A stretch of DNA of 26,366 bases from JACCUZ01 sp038246575 (GCA_038246575.1 JBBRVU010000040.1:1-26366), one strand, 5' to 3'; counted from the first letter of the stretch, positions 1 to 7,325 are shown. The notes: a model not told the origin generated them from the letters alone. A program made the numbers and translations.

Positions 1-120
1 TACGAACGGCTCCCCGAACACGCCGAGGCCATGATCAAGTGGTCCATGATCGGACTCATGACCCGCCGACTCGCACCCGCCCCTGGCCGCCGAGCCTGGC
101 AGCCAGCTGCGGCCTCGTAG
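1..120 (+). mobile_element. IS5-like transposase, C-terminal fragment (cut by window edge)
   Basis: Frame 1 is open from the first base to a TAG at 118-120 and encodes about 39 residues. They contain the stretches YERLPEHAEAMIKW, SMIGLMTRRLAPAPG and RRAWQP. This pattern of an arginine/tyrosine-rich segment, HAEAMIKW and a hydrophobic IGLMTRRLAP stretch is what I recall from the extreme C-terminus of actinobacterial IS5-family DDE transposases. The catalytic residues would lie before the window. The gene ends just before a PIG-L deacetylase fragment, so the element appears to sit inside or at the edge of that gene. The family call rests on motif memory, not an alignment. Confidence 0.7.
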
Positions 121-140
121 CCGCTTTCCCAACACGTTCT
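121..140. repeat. candidate right end of the IS5-like element
   Basis: About 20 bases separate the transposase stop (118-120) from the point where deacetylase-like coding begins, near 141. The segment ctttcccaacacgttct (124-140) is in the place expected for a terminal inverted repeat. The matching left end lies outside the window, so this is inference from position only. Confidence 0.3.
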
Positions 141-476
141 GAGCCCGCCGACGTCGCCGTCCTCGCGCCCTGGCGGCACGACGGCCACCCCGACCACGAG
201 GCGGTAGGTGTGGCCGCCGCGGCTGCCGCGGGAGACCGCTTGCTGGAGTACCCGATCTGGGCCTGGCACTGGGGCACGCCGGCGTCCTTGCCGCTGCCGT
301 GGCAACGGGCGCGGATCTGGCGCCTCGAGCCCGACCAGCTCGCCGCCAAGCGCGCGGCGATCTCGTCGTTCGTGACGCAGGTGCGGCCACTCAGCGACGG
401 GCCCGGCCTCGGCCCGGTGCTGTCCGCGGGCTTCCTGGAGCACTTCACCCGGCCGCTGGAGGTGCTGCTGACGTGA
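141..476 (+). pseudogene. PIG-L family deacetylase, N-terminus missing
   Basis: Frame 3 from about 141 encodes a typical second half of a PIG-L (GlcNAc-PI de-N-acetylase/LmbE) zinc hydrolase. It starts at PADVAVLAPWRHDGHPDHEA, whose HPDH motif supplies metal and catalytic ligands. It continues through a WAWHWGTP segment to a C-terminal FLEHFTRPLEVLL. The N-terminal half, with the first zinc motif (usually HPDDE-like), is absent. The sequence upstream in this frame is the out-of-frame translation of the transposase tail. A GTG at 39 opens the frame, but the product would lack the N-terminal zinc site, so it is probably inactive. The stop TGA (474-476) overlaps the GTG of the next gene. The other half may lie beyond the insertion sequence, outside the window. 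Confidence 0.75.
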
Positions 477-1078
477 GCCTCGACCCCGCCTACTTCCAGT
501 CGCTGTACGCCGGCTCCGACGACCCGTGGGGTTTCCGCAGCCGCTTCTACGAGCAGCGCAAGCGGGCACTGACCCTGGCCAGCCTCCCCGCTCCGCGCTT
601 CGGCTCGGCGTTCGAGCCCGGATGCTCCCTCGGCCTGCTCACCGCCGGGCTGGCCCGCCGTTGCGACCGGCTGCTCGCAACCGACGTGGTGCCCGACGTC
701 GTCGCCGCTGCTCGACAGGCGGTCGCCGACCAGCCCCACGTAGGCGTGGAGGTCGCCACCGTTCCCGCGGACTGGCCGGGCGGCAGCTTCGACCTGGTCG
801 TGCTCTCCGAGCTCGGCTATTACCTCGACGCGGGCGATCTCAGCGATCTCGTCGAGGCGGTGGAGGACTCGCTCACTCCCGACGGAGTCGTCGTGGGCTG
901 TCACTGGCGGCACTCTGTGAAGGACTACCCGCTGACCGGCGACGACGTCCACGAGGCGCTGCTCGCGTCGGGCCGACTCGCCCCCCTCGCGCGCCACCAG
1001 GAGCGCGACTTCTGGCTCGACGTGCTGGTGCGTCCGCCCGTGCGGTCGGTGGCACAGCGCGAGGGGCTGCTCCCGTGA
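473..1078 (+). CDS. NodS-like SAM-dependent methyltransferase
   Basis: A 201-residue class I methyltransferase. The start is GTG at 473, which overlaps the TGA of the deacetylase (GTGA) and places the protein directly at the family N-terminus, LDPAYFQSLYAGSDDPWGF. The SAM-binding glycine motif is FEPGCSLGLL from residue 47, followed by ATDVVPD for the acidic ribose-binding strand and FDLVVLSELGYY for motif IV. The combination DPWGFRSRFYEQRK plus EPGCSLG is characteristic of the NodS family, whose founding member N-methylates chitooligosaccharide backbones in rhizobia. In actinobacteria such genes often sit with a PIG-L deacetylase and a family 2 glycosyltransferase, as here, which suggests modification of an amino-sugar glycan. 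The substrate is unknown. The stop overlaps the next GTG, so the three genes are translationally coupled. Confidence 0.88.
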   Translation: MSLDPAYFQSLYAGSDDPWGFRSRFYEQRKRALTLASLPAPRFGSAFEPGCSLGLLTAGLARRCDRLLATDVVPDVVAAARQAVADQPHVGVEVATVPADWPGGSFDLVVLSELGYYLDAGDLSDLVEAVEDSLTPDGVVVGCHWRHSVKDYPLTGDDVHEALLASGRLAPLARHQERDFWLDVLVRPPVRSVAQREGLLP

Positions 1079-1776
1079 ACGCGAGCCGACCCGTGATCGA
1101 GGCGGTCGGGATCGTCGTGCCGGCTCGCGACGAGGAAGAGCTGCTGCCCCGGTGCCTCGCGACCCTGGATGTCGCCGTGGCGCGGCTGCGCGAGGTGCGC
1201 CCGGCCCTGCAGTGCACCGTCCTGGTGGTCCTCGACGCCTGCACCGACCGCTCGGCAGAGTTCGCGGCGGCTTGCGGCACCGCCACCGTCGTCGTCGAGG
1301 TCGCCAACGTGGGAGCCGCCCGCGCGGCAGGGGTGGCCAACCTGCTGCTGCGGCGGGCCGGGCACGACCCGCATCGGCACTGGATCGCCACGACCGACGC
1401 CGACAGCGCGGTGCCCGAGTCCTGGCTCACCGCGCAGCTGGAGCTGGCCGAGCGCGGCGCCGACGCGGTCGTCGGGACGGTGGCCGTGACGGACTGGTCG
1501 GGGCGGCCGGAACGAGTCCGCACACGGTGGACGGCGATCCACCGGCCGGTCGACGGACACTCCCACGTTCACGGGGCGAACCTCGGAGTCACCGCTGCCG
1601 CGTACGCCGCCGTCGGCGGTTTCCTGCCGCTTCCGGTCGGCGAAGACGTCGCGCTCGTGCGCGCGCTGGGGCGCGGGCACCACGTCGTGCGTACGGCAGC
1701 GACGCCGGTCGCCACCAGCACGAGGCGAACCGCGCGGGCGGCCGGCGGCTTCGCGGCGTACCTCGACGGCCTCTGA
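1075..1776 (+). CDS. Family 2 glycosyltransferase
   Basis: A 233-residue GT-A fold glycosyltransferase (GT2 type). The start GTG at 1075 overlaps the methyltransferase stop (GTGA). The N-terminal nucleotide-sugar motif is VVPARDEEELLPRCL. It is followed by LDACTDRS, a metal-binding DxD-type triplet DAD at residues 108-110, an acceptor-loop HGANLGV from 166 and the GED triplet at 189-191 (catalytic-base region). There are no membrane helices, so it is a compact cytosolic enzyme. It closes the deacetylase-methyltransferase-glycosyltransferase operon. The shared function is probably assembly of an N-modified amino-sugar compound, which is inference from neighbours. The upstream deacetylase is broken, so the pathway may be incomplete in this strain. 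Confidence 0.88.
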   Translation: MNASRPVIEAVGIVVPARDEEELLPRCLATLDVAVARLREVRPALQCTVLVVLDACTDRSAEFAAACGTATVVVEVANVGAARAAGVANLLLRRAGHDPHRHWIATTDADSAVPESWLTAQLELAERGADAVVGTVAVTDWSGRPERVRTRWTAIHRPVDGHSHVHGANLGVTAAAYAAVGGFLPLPVGEDVALVRALGRGHHVVRTAATPVATSTRRTARAAGGFAAYLDGL

Positions 1777-1786
1777 CCCGCAGCGG

Positions 1787-1834
1787 GCGGTGCACTGGGT
1801 CGGCGGCGGTGCCTTGCCGGGTCCGGGACCCCCG
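1787..1834 (+). terminator. weak GC hairpin after the glycosyltransferase operon
   Basis: The 119-base gap between the glycosyltransferase stop and the next gene contains the short palindrome GGGTC-CGG-GACCC near 1820-1832. There is no T-tract. It could end transcription of the upstream operon, but the stem is only five pairs. Confidence 0.25.
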
Positions 1835-1895
1835 CATAGGCGGCATGTTTCGCGGCGGGGTGGGGTAGGGCTCGGGACACGCTGAGGGAGGTGGG

Positions 1896-2327
1896 GTGCG
1901 GGTGACGAGTCGTCGTGAGGAGCTGGTGGCGCGCAACGCGGCGATGCGGGCTGAGCTGGCGGAGATGATGGAAGGCCTGGACCGTCAGCAGCAGGGCCTG
2001 ATCGGCCTGCAGGAGCGATTGGCGGGGCTGTCGGCGACGGCTACGTCGAGCGATGAGACGGTCACGGTCACGGTAGATGGGCGTGGCCAGCTGTCCGGGC
2101 TCGAGCTGGCGCCGTACGCGACGCGCCAATGGGAGCCGAAGGCGCTGGCTGGGCGGATCCTGGCGACGACGCGCGAGGCGGTGGAGAAGGTGACTGCGCA
2201 GGCGGCGGAGCTGGTCGGGCCCGCCTTGCCGGCGGGGCTGAGCTTCGAACAGGCGATGCGCGGCGAGCTCGACCCCACGCAGTTGCTGCCCGAGGCGATG
2301 TCGGAGCTCCGCGGGGAGAAGGGATGA
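1896..2327 (+). CDS. YbaB/EbfC-like DNA-binding family protein
   Basis: A 143-residue protein starting at GTG 1896, with GGGAGG about five bases upstream as the ribosome binding site. Residues 1-50 form a charged heptad-like helix (REELVARNAAMRAELAEMMEGLDRQ and on). The YbaB-type core follows: VTVTVDGRGQLSGLELAP, then WEPKALAGRILATTREAVEKV. YbaB proteins are small dimeric nucleoid-associated proteins. In actinobacteria divergent copies (for example EspL-like) commonly accompany WXG100/ESX-type secreted proteins, and that is the setting here: the next gene overlaps by ATGA. The job is therefore more likely linked to secretion of the downstream protein than to the genomic nucleoid. That last point is inference. 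Confidence 0.82.
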   Translation: MRVTSRREELVARNAAMRAELAEMMEGLDRQQQGLIGLQERLAGLSATATSSDETVTVTVDGRGQLSGLELAPYATRQWEPKALAGRILATTREAVEKVTAQAAELVGPALPAGLSFEQAMRGELDPTQLLPEAMSELRGEKG

Positions 2328-2641
2328 GCGGCTCGTACCGGGTGGAGCCAGGGCCGCTGCGCGCGACGGCGCGCGGGTTCACCGCGGCCGGGGATCATCT
2401 GCAGACCGCCGGGAGGGCGCTGGGCGGGGCGTTGGACAGCGCCGGCCCGTGCTGGGGTGGCGACGAGGCCGGCGCGAAGTTCGCCAGCGGATACGTGCCG
2501 GCGGCAGACAACACGCGTCAGGCGATCACCGCGTTCGCCGATGCGTTGCGGGAGGTGGACCGGCAGCTGAACGTCGTCGCCGACACCTACGAGAGCGCCG
2601 ACCAGGGGTGGGCGGACGGGTTCGGTGGCGGGGCCGGATGA
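2324..2641 (+). CDS. WXG100-like (ESX-type) small protein
   Basis: A 105-residue, mostly helical protein. The start ATG overlaps the YbaB-like stop (ATGA). It shows the two-helix WXG100 design: a first helix (residues about 8-36), a turn containing W44-G45-G46-D47 (CWGGDEAGAKF), and a second helix to about residue 93. A glycine-rich tail, FGGGAG, closes it. No signal peptide is visible, as expected for type VII substrates. Its own stop overlaps ATG 2638 of the decayed toxin gene, so it was probably the helper or co-secreted partner of that toxin. No type VII machinery genes (EccC and others) are in the window. Confidence 0.75.
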   Translation: MSGSYRVEPGPLRATARGFTAAGDHLQTAGRALGGALDSAGPCWGGDEAGAKFASGYVPAADNTRQAITAFADALREVDRQLNVVADTYESADQGWADGFGGGAG

Positions 2642-3391
2642 GCATCGGGATCCCCAGCGGCTGGCTGGCTGATCCCGATCGCGGTTCGGTCGAAGTGGCC
2701 CGAAGGCGACGAGGATGCGATGCGGGCCTGCGCCGAGGCGTGGCGGACGATGAGCGGCGAGGCCGAGCAGGTCGTCGCTGAGGCTCGCAGCGCTGCGGGC
2801 CTGCCTGGGGACGGTGGACGGCGCGACCGCCGACGCCTTCGCCGCGTACGTGACCACACTCCTGGGATCCCGACAGGACCGGCATGGCTGCGCTGTCCGG
2901 CGGTGTCAGCGGACTGTTCTCGGGCGGCCTCAAGGGCGCCGCGTTCGGCATCGCCGGCAATGGCCCGGCGGCCGCGATGACCCGCGGCGGCCTGCGCGGC
3001 GTCACCGGCGGCGCCGGTGCCGCCGCCACCACCGAACTGTTGAGCACCGGGCACGTCAATCCAACCGACGTCGCCTACGGCGCGTCTTCCGGCGGCATCA
3101 GCGGCACCACCGGCGGGGTTCGCGAGCACCTCTCCGCCCCGCACACACCCCTGACCCGCACGCCGTCCAACCGGCGGGGGAGACTCCAGGTGCACCCGGC
3201 GAGGCACCTTCCCGCGGCGCCGCACCCAGCACCGGCTTCGCCGGCAGGACGGGATCCATCAGCGGCGTCCTGGACGGCTCGATCCCTGCAGGCATGGCTT
3301 CGTTGGGAGCGGCCCGGGGACCCGCTGAGGGCCCGGCGCCCCGGCACGTGGATCTGCCTCTGCAGGAATTGCCCAAGACATATCAACGCCC
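2638..3391 (+). pseudogene. Decayed polymorphic toxin with WXG100-like N-terminal domain
   Basis: ATG 2638 overlaps the preceding stop (ATGA) and starts MSIGIPSGWL, but the reading frame then breaks repeatedly. LIPIAVRSKWPEGDEDAMRA and AWRTMSGEAEQVVAEARSAAG are in frame 2. TVDGATADAFAAYVTTLL is in frame 3. SGGVSGLFSGGLKGAAFGI through TTELLSTGHVNPTD is in frame 1. The proline/glycine-rich linker PAGETPGAPGEAPSRGAAPS and GSISGVLDGSIPAGMASLG return to frame 3. Together these pieces spell the WXG100-like N-terminal domain (CpnT N-domain type) and hydrophobic linker of a large actinobacterial polymorphic toxin. At least three frameshifts are needed. The jump from the WXG-like domain to the glycine-rich part suggests an internal deletion. 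No toxin warhead domain is recognisable. Confidence 0.75.
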
Positions 3392-3628
3392 CTCCGGCTA
3401 TCGCGCCGGAAGCACGCCCTGCTCACGAGTCTCTTTCTGTGGGGGGATGGCCAGCCGCCCGCCGTCGAAGAGCCCGACCGAGTGACGACGTGGGTGCAGG
3501 TCGTGCCGGTGGGCGATGATGAGTTCGAGTACGCGCGCAAGCACGGCGTCCAACACCTGATCGACCTGTTTGTCGAGCAGCAAGTCGATGTGTTCGATAT
3601 CAACCGACCGAGTGTCGCCCCCGCGTAA
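3392..3628 (+). pseudogene. Suppressor-of-fused (SUFU) domain remnant, immunity-type
   Basis: Frame 2 encodes about 78 residues ending at TAA 3626-3628. They include RKHALLTSLFLWGDG, EPDRVTTWVQVVPVGDDEFE, YARKHGVQHLIDLF and VDVFDINRPSV. This matches the C-terminal part of bacterial SUFU-domain proteins, which comparative genomics has proposed as immunity proteins in polymorphic toxin systems. The N-terminal part is missing or out of frame, and no start codon with a ribosome binding site lies at a sensible place. It follows directly on the toxin remnant, so toxin and immunity gene seem to have decayed together. Low local G+C relative to its neighbours fits a transferred module. GTG 3482 could start a 48-residue peptide, which I consider non-functional. 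Confidence 0.65.
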
Positions 3629-3701
3629 CGGGCTTGCGGATCCCCTGAGTTGATGCCCCACAGACGACGTGATGATGAACCCAGCCGGGTAGGACGGCGG
3701 C

Positions 3702-5159
3702 GTGACCGACAAGCTGTCGACGTACCGCAAGAAGCGCGACGCCCGGCGCACCCCCGAGCCGGTGCCGCCGGCCGAGCAGGTGGTGCCGGCGGGCAACGAC
3801 GACACGTTCGTTGTGCAGGAGCACCACGCGCGCCGGCTGCACTGGGACTTCCGGCTCGAACGCGGTGGCGTTCTCGTGTCGTGGGCGCTGCCCAAGGGCG
3901 TGCCGGAGGATCCCGCGACCAACCATCTCGCGGTGCACACCGAGGACCACCCGCTGGGCTATGCGACGTTCGCCGGCGAGATCCCACAGGGGGAGTACGG
4001 CGGCGGCCGGGTGACGATCTGGGACAGCGGGACGTACGAGTGCGAGAAGTGGACCGACCGCGAGGTGAAGGTCGTCCTGCACGGCAGGCGGGTCACCGGA
4101 CGCTACGCGCTGTTCCAGACCCGCGGGGAAGACTGGATGATCCACCGCATGGACCCGCCGGTGGACCCCGCCGCCGAGCCGCTGCCCGACCTGGTCCGCC
4201 CGATGCTGGCCACCGCCGGCCCGCTGCCGCGGCCGGAGGACGAGGCCGGCTGGGCGTTCGAGATGAAGTGGGACGGCGTTCGCGCGATCGGCTACGCCGA
4301 CCGCGGCTCGTGGCGTGTCATGAGCCGCAACGACCGCGACATCACCGCCAGCTACCCGGAGCTCCGCGGGCTCACCGACGCGCTCGGCGAGCACCGCGTC
4401 GCGCTCGACGGCGAACTGGTTGCCTTCGACGAACAGGGCAGGCCGTCGTTCTCGGTGCTCCAGCAGCGGATGCACGTGCAGCGGCCCACACCGACCCTGC
4501 GCGGCCAGGTGCCGGTGACCTACCTGGTCTTCGACCTGCTCCACCTCGACGGACACCCGACGACCCGGCTGCCCTACGCCGAGCGGCGCCGGCTGCTCGA
4601 GGGGCTCGGTCTGGCCGGCGACTCGTGGCAGGTGCCGCCGCACTTCGAGGGCTCCGGCTCGGACGCGCTGCACGCGTCGGAGGGGGCCGGCCTCGAGGGT
4701 GTGGTCGCCAAGCGGCTGACATCGACCTACCACCCCGGGGCGCGTTCCACGGACTGGGTCAAGGTCAAGCACGTGCGCATGCAGGAGGTCGTCGTCGGGG
4801 GTTGGCGTCCCGGGGCCGGCAACCGGGAAGGCCGGATCGGGTCGCTGCTGCTCGGCGTGCCCGACCCGGAAGACCGTGGACTACGTTACGCCGGGCACGT
4901 CGGCACCGGCTTCACCGCTGCGGTGCTCGACGACCTGGCCCGGCGGCTCCGGCCGCTGGAGCGCCGCACCTCCCCATTTGCCGAGGAGCTGCCGCGCCGC
5001 GACGCCCGGGACGCCCGGTGGGTGACACCGCGGCTGGTCGGCGAGGTTGCGTACGGCGAGTGGACGCCCGACGGCCGGCTGCGGCATCCCTCCTGGCGCG
5101 GGCTGCGGCCGGACAAGGCGGTCGCCGAGGTCCGCGACGAGCCGTCGCCGGGCCCGTGA
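3702..5159 (+). CDS. ligD: ATP-dependent DNA ligase LigD, phosphoesterase plus ligase domains
   Basis: A 485-residue two-domain enzyme of bacterial non-homologous end joining. Residues 1-155 are the 3'-phosphoesterase domain. H41, H47, D49 and R51 (QEHHARRLHWDFRLE) and H83 and Y87 (EDHPLGY) match the metal and phosphate ligands known for Pseudomonas LigD with an offset of one. Residues about 165-480 are the ATP-dependent ligase. The adenylated lysine is K189 in EMKWDGVRAI. EGVVAKRL is motif IV, WVKVKH is motif V, and an OB fold follows. The polymerase domain found in three-domain LigD is absent. No Ku gene is nearby in this window. The start GTG 3702 is chosen because it directly precedes the conserved N-terminal MTDKLSTYRKKRD. 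Confidence 0.93.
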   Translation: MTDKLSTYRKKRDARRTPEPVPPAEQVVPAGNDDTFVVQEHHARRLHWDFRLERGGVLVSWALPKGVPEDPATNHLAVHTEDHPLGYATFAGEIPQGEYGGGRVTIWDSGTYECEKWTDREVKVVLHGRRVTGRYALFQTRGEDWMIHRMDPPVDPAAEPLPDLVRPMLATAGPLPRPEDEAGWAFEMKWDGVRAIGYADRGSWRVMSRNDRDITASYPELRGLTDALGEHRVALDGELVAFDEQGRPSFSVLQQRMHVQRPTPTLRGQVPVTYLVFDLLHLDGHPTTRLPYAERRRLLEGLGLAGDSWQVPPHFEGSGSDALHASEGAGLEGVVAKRLTSTYHPGARSTDWVKVKHVRMQEVVVGGWRPGAGNREGRIGSLLLGVPDPEDRGLRYAGHVGTGFTAAVLDDLARRLRPLERRTSPFAEELPRRDARDARWVTPRLVGEVAYGEWTPDGRLRHPSWRGLRPDKAVAEVRDEPSPGP

Positions 5160-5241
5160 CGGGACCGTCACCGGGAGAAATCAGGGGCGGCTCGACCAAG
5201 TGGTGGTGGGCAACGGCCTCGCGGTCTCGTAGGTTCTAGCC

Positions 5242-5796
5242 ATGCGGCGCGCCCTGCTCCACTGGTCTGTCGGCACCGCCTGGTTGGCGGTCGCCTGGGC
5301 GGTTGCGAGCGCCGGCCTGCACGTGGGCTGGGCTTTGGGCAGCTCGTTCGGGCGCACGGCCGGCCCGGAGGCGTCCACGACGTACGAAGTAGGGCTCGCG
5401 CTCGGCTGCGTGGCAATCGGCACGCTCGCGCTGGCCCTCGCGGTCGGCGTCCGCGGCGGTCTGGGCGCGCTGGCCTACAGCGGGGCCCGGCTGGTCGGCG
5501 TCCTGCTCGCTGCGATCGGCGCCGTCGGTGTGCTCGAGGTGCTCTGGGACCTCGCCGGCGACTCGCCGGTCGGCGCCGGAGCCGCCTGGCCGCCATGGCT
5601 GCTGCTGGGCGGACTGCTCTTCCTCGGCGCCGGGCCGTGGCCGCGACCGGCGCGGCCCCGCCCGGCTGGCGATCCGCGGGCATCTGGTGCCGCACCCGGG
5701 CCGCACCACCGCGTTCGTGGCCTTCCCGGTCAGCCACGCCGGTGGGCTGCCCGCGATGTCGCGGGGCGGGTGCTCCGACCGGTGCGGCGAGGCTGA
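5242..5796 (+). CDS. Hypothetical membrane protein, four helices, doubtful C-terminus
   Basis: ATG 5242 opens a frame for 184 residues. Four hydrophobic segments are visible: about residues 7-29 (WSVGTAWLAVAWAVASAGL), 50-68, 76-98 (ARLVGVLLAAIGAVGVLEVL) and 115-130 (PPWLLLGGLLFLGAG). I do not recognise the family. After residue about 132 the sequence becomes a low-complexity Pro/Arg run and the codon bias changes. Third-position G+C drops in this frame, while a neighbouring frame becomes nearly all G/C at third positions. A frameshift near 5635-5670, natural or from sequencing, is therefore possible. The stop lies three bases before the GTG of the next lipoprotein gene, so the two may be co-transcribed. 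Confidence 0.55.
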   Translation: MRRALLHWSVGTAWLAVAWAVASAGLHVGWALGSSFGRTAGPEASTTYEVGLALGCVAIGTLALALAVGVRGGLGALAYSGARLVGVLLAAIGAVGVLEVLWDLAGDSPVGAGAAWPPWLLLGGLLFLGAGPWPRPARPRPAGDPRASGAAPGPHHRVRGLPGQPRRWAARDVAGRVLRPVRRG

Positions 5797-5799
5797 CCG

Positions 5800-6474
5800 G
5801 TGCCTGCGCCGAGCACGCGGTGGATCGTGGTTCCGGCTCTCCTCGTCATGGTGGGTGGTCTCGTCGCCTGCACCCAAGATCCCCCGACCAGCTCGGCGAC
5901 GGTGACCCGGACGACCACGCAGACGGTCACCACGAGCCCCACGGCGCCAGCCTCCAGTCCCAGTCCGACGACCGTGACCTCGACCCTTACCGCCCCCACC
6001 GCGACCCCCGTGGGGGGCTGCACCCCTGCCGGCGGCGCCGGCAGCCGGCCCGGCAAGCCCGGCACAACCGCCGTGCTGCAGCGCATCCGCGTCGGCAGCC
6101 ACCCTGGCTACGACCGGGTCGTGCTGGAGTTCGATCACGGACCCGGCAAGGCGACGGTCCAAGCGGTCGACCAACTGACGCAGGACCCCTCGGGCAAGCC
6201 GGTGCAGGTGCCGGGCACCGCGTTCCTCCAGCTCTCGGTGCAGGACGCGGCCGCCCGCTACGCAGGCGGCGCCGGCGAGCCGGGCGCCGGGGTCTACCGC
6301 GGCGCCGGCGCCGTCCGGTGCACGCTCCCGCAGGTGCGCGGCGTGCGGATCGTCGGCGACGTGGAGGACGTCCTCACCGTGGGGATCGGGCTCGCCGAAC
6401 CGGCGACGCCGGCCGTCACGCAGCTCAGCGGGCCGCCAAGGATCGTCCTGGACGTGCCGCAGACTGCCGGCTGA
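5800..6474 (+). CDS. AMIN-like domain lipoprotein
   Basis: A 224-residue exported lipoprotein. The N-terminal signal peptide IVVPALLVMVGGLVAC has a good lipobox LVAC with the lipidated cysteine at residue 24. A Thr/Ser/Pro-rich linker spans about residues 26-70 (TVTRTTTQTVTTSPTAP) and would hold the domain off the membrane. The C-terminal domain, from about residue 85, contains IRVGSHPGYDRVVLEFD, then TAFLQLSVQDAAARY, VRGVRIVGDVEDVLTVGIGL and GPPRIVLDVPQ. This is the AMIN-like fold found in actinobacterial lipoproteins, and the pattern of beta strands with GYDRVVLEF is typical. The likely role is binding of a cell-wall component outside the cell, but the ligand is unknown. The start is GTG 5800, three bases after the previous stop. 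Confidence 0.85.
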   Translation: MPAPSTRWIVVPALLVMVGGLVACTQDPPTSSATVTRTTTQTVTTSPTAPASSPSPTTVTSTLTAPTATPVGGCTPAGGAGSRPGKPGTTAVLQRIRVGSHPGYDRVVLEFDHGPGKATVQAVDQLTQDPSGKPVQVPGTAFLQLSVQDAAARYAGGAGEPGAGVYRGAGAVRCTLPQVRGVRIVGDVEDVLTVGIGLAEPATPAVTQLSGPPRIVLDVPQTAG

Positions 6475-6500
6475 GCGCCGCGCTGCGTACGCTCGCATGG

Positions 6501-7325
6501 GTGAGCCCCCCACCCTCCCCGCACCCCCGGCTGGCGAGCTACGTCGAGGCGTGGCGCGACACCGTCGACCGCCTGCTCGCGCTCGGCGCAGAGCTGGCCC
6601 CGGCCGACTGGGACCGGCCCACCGACCTGCCGGGCTGGAGCGTCCGCGACGTCTACGCCCACCTCGCTGCGCTGGAGTCCGAGCTGGCAGGCGACCCACC
6701 GCCTGCGTACGACGGGCCGGCCGGCAACCTGCGGGAGGTCGGACCGCTCTGGACCCAGGCGGGCGTGGAGCAACGGTCCGACCACTCGCCGGAGGAGCTC
6801 CTCGCCGAGCTGCGCGACGCCGCCGACCGGCGTGCCTTGCAGTTGGCCGCCGAGCCGCCGCTCGACCCGACAGCACGGCCGGCGCGCACCCCCGGCGGGC
6901 TGGCCTGGGACTGGGAGACGTTGCTGCGCAACCGCGTCGTCGACGTGTGGATGCACGAGCAGGACGCGCGCCGGGCCATAGGGCGCCCGGGAGGCTGGCA
7001 GGGGCTGGGTGCTGCGGTCACCATGCGGACGTTCGCGTCGGCGCTGCCGTACGTGCTCGGCAAGCGGGTTGCCCCACCAGCCGGCACGACCGTGGTCTGG
7101 GACGTCACGGACACGTTCACCCTGGCCGTGCGGGTCGAGGACGACGGCCGCGCGGGCGCGCTGAGTGACCTGCCGGGCGCCGCAGACTCACGGTTGCGGA
7201 TGGATCCGGAGGCGTTCGTCGTGCTCGCCGGTGGGCGACAGGACGCGGCGGGCGTACCGGTCGTCGTCGATGGCGACCCCGAGCTCGCGGCGCAGGTCCT
7301 CGTGGGTATGGCCGTGACGCCCTGA
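6501..7325 (+). CDS. Maleylpyruvate isomerase-family mycothiol-dependent protein
   Basis: A 274-residue protein of the DinB-like/MDMPI superfamily. The N-terminal four-helix metal-binding domain shows LPGWSVRDVYAHLAALESEL, with the first histidine ligand, and VVDVWMHEQDARRAIGRPG, with the second histidine and conserved arginines. The C-terminal domain, from about residue 195, is the SCP2-like half (TVVWDVTDTFTLAVRVEDDG and PEAFVVLAGGR). Such enzymes use mycothiol as cofactor in actinobacteria, but the substrate of this subgroup is usually unknown. GTG 6501 is chosen as start because the conserved sequence begins soon after it. An alternative ATG at 6497 is in another frame and gives an arginine-rich shadow. 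It lies 26 bases after the lipoprotein stop. Confidence 0.87.
   Translation: MSPPPSPHPRLASYVEAWRDTVDRLLALGAELAPADWDRPTDLPGWSVRDVYAHLAALESELAGDPPPAYDGPAGNLREVGPLWTQAGVEQRSDHSPEELLAELRDAADRRALQLAAEPPLDPTARPARTPGGLAWDWETLLRNRVVDVWMHEQDARRAIGRPGGWQGLGAAVTMRTFASALPYVLGKRVAPPAGTTVVWDVTDTFTLAVRVEDDGRAGALSDLPGAADSRLRMDPEAFVVLAGGRQDAAGVPVVVDGDPELAAQVLVGMAVTP

Noticed and set aside
3482..3628. A separate 48-residue gene starting at GTG 3482
   Set aside because: The conserved SUFU sequence already begins about 75 bases earlier in the same frame, so this is the tail of a broken gene.
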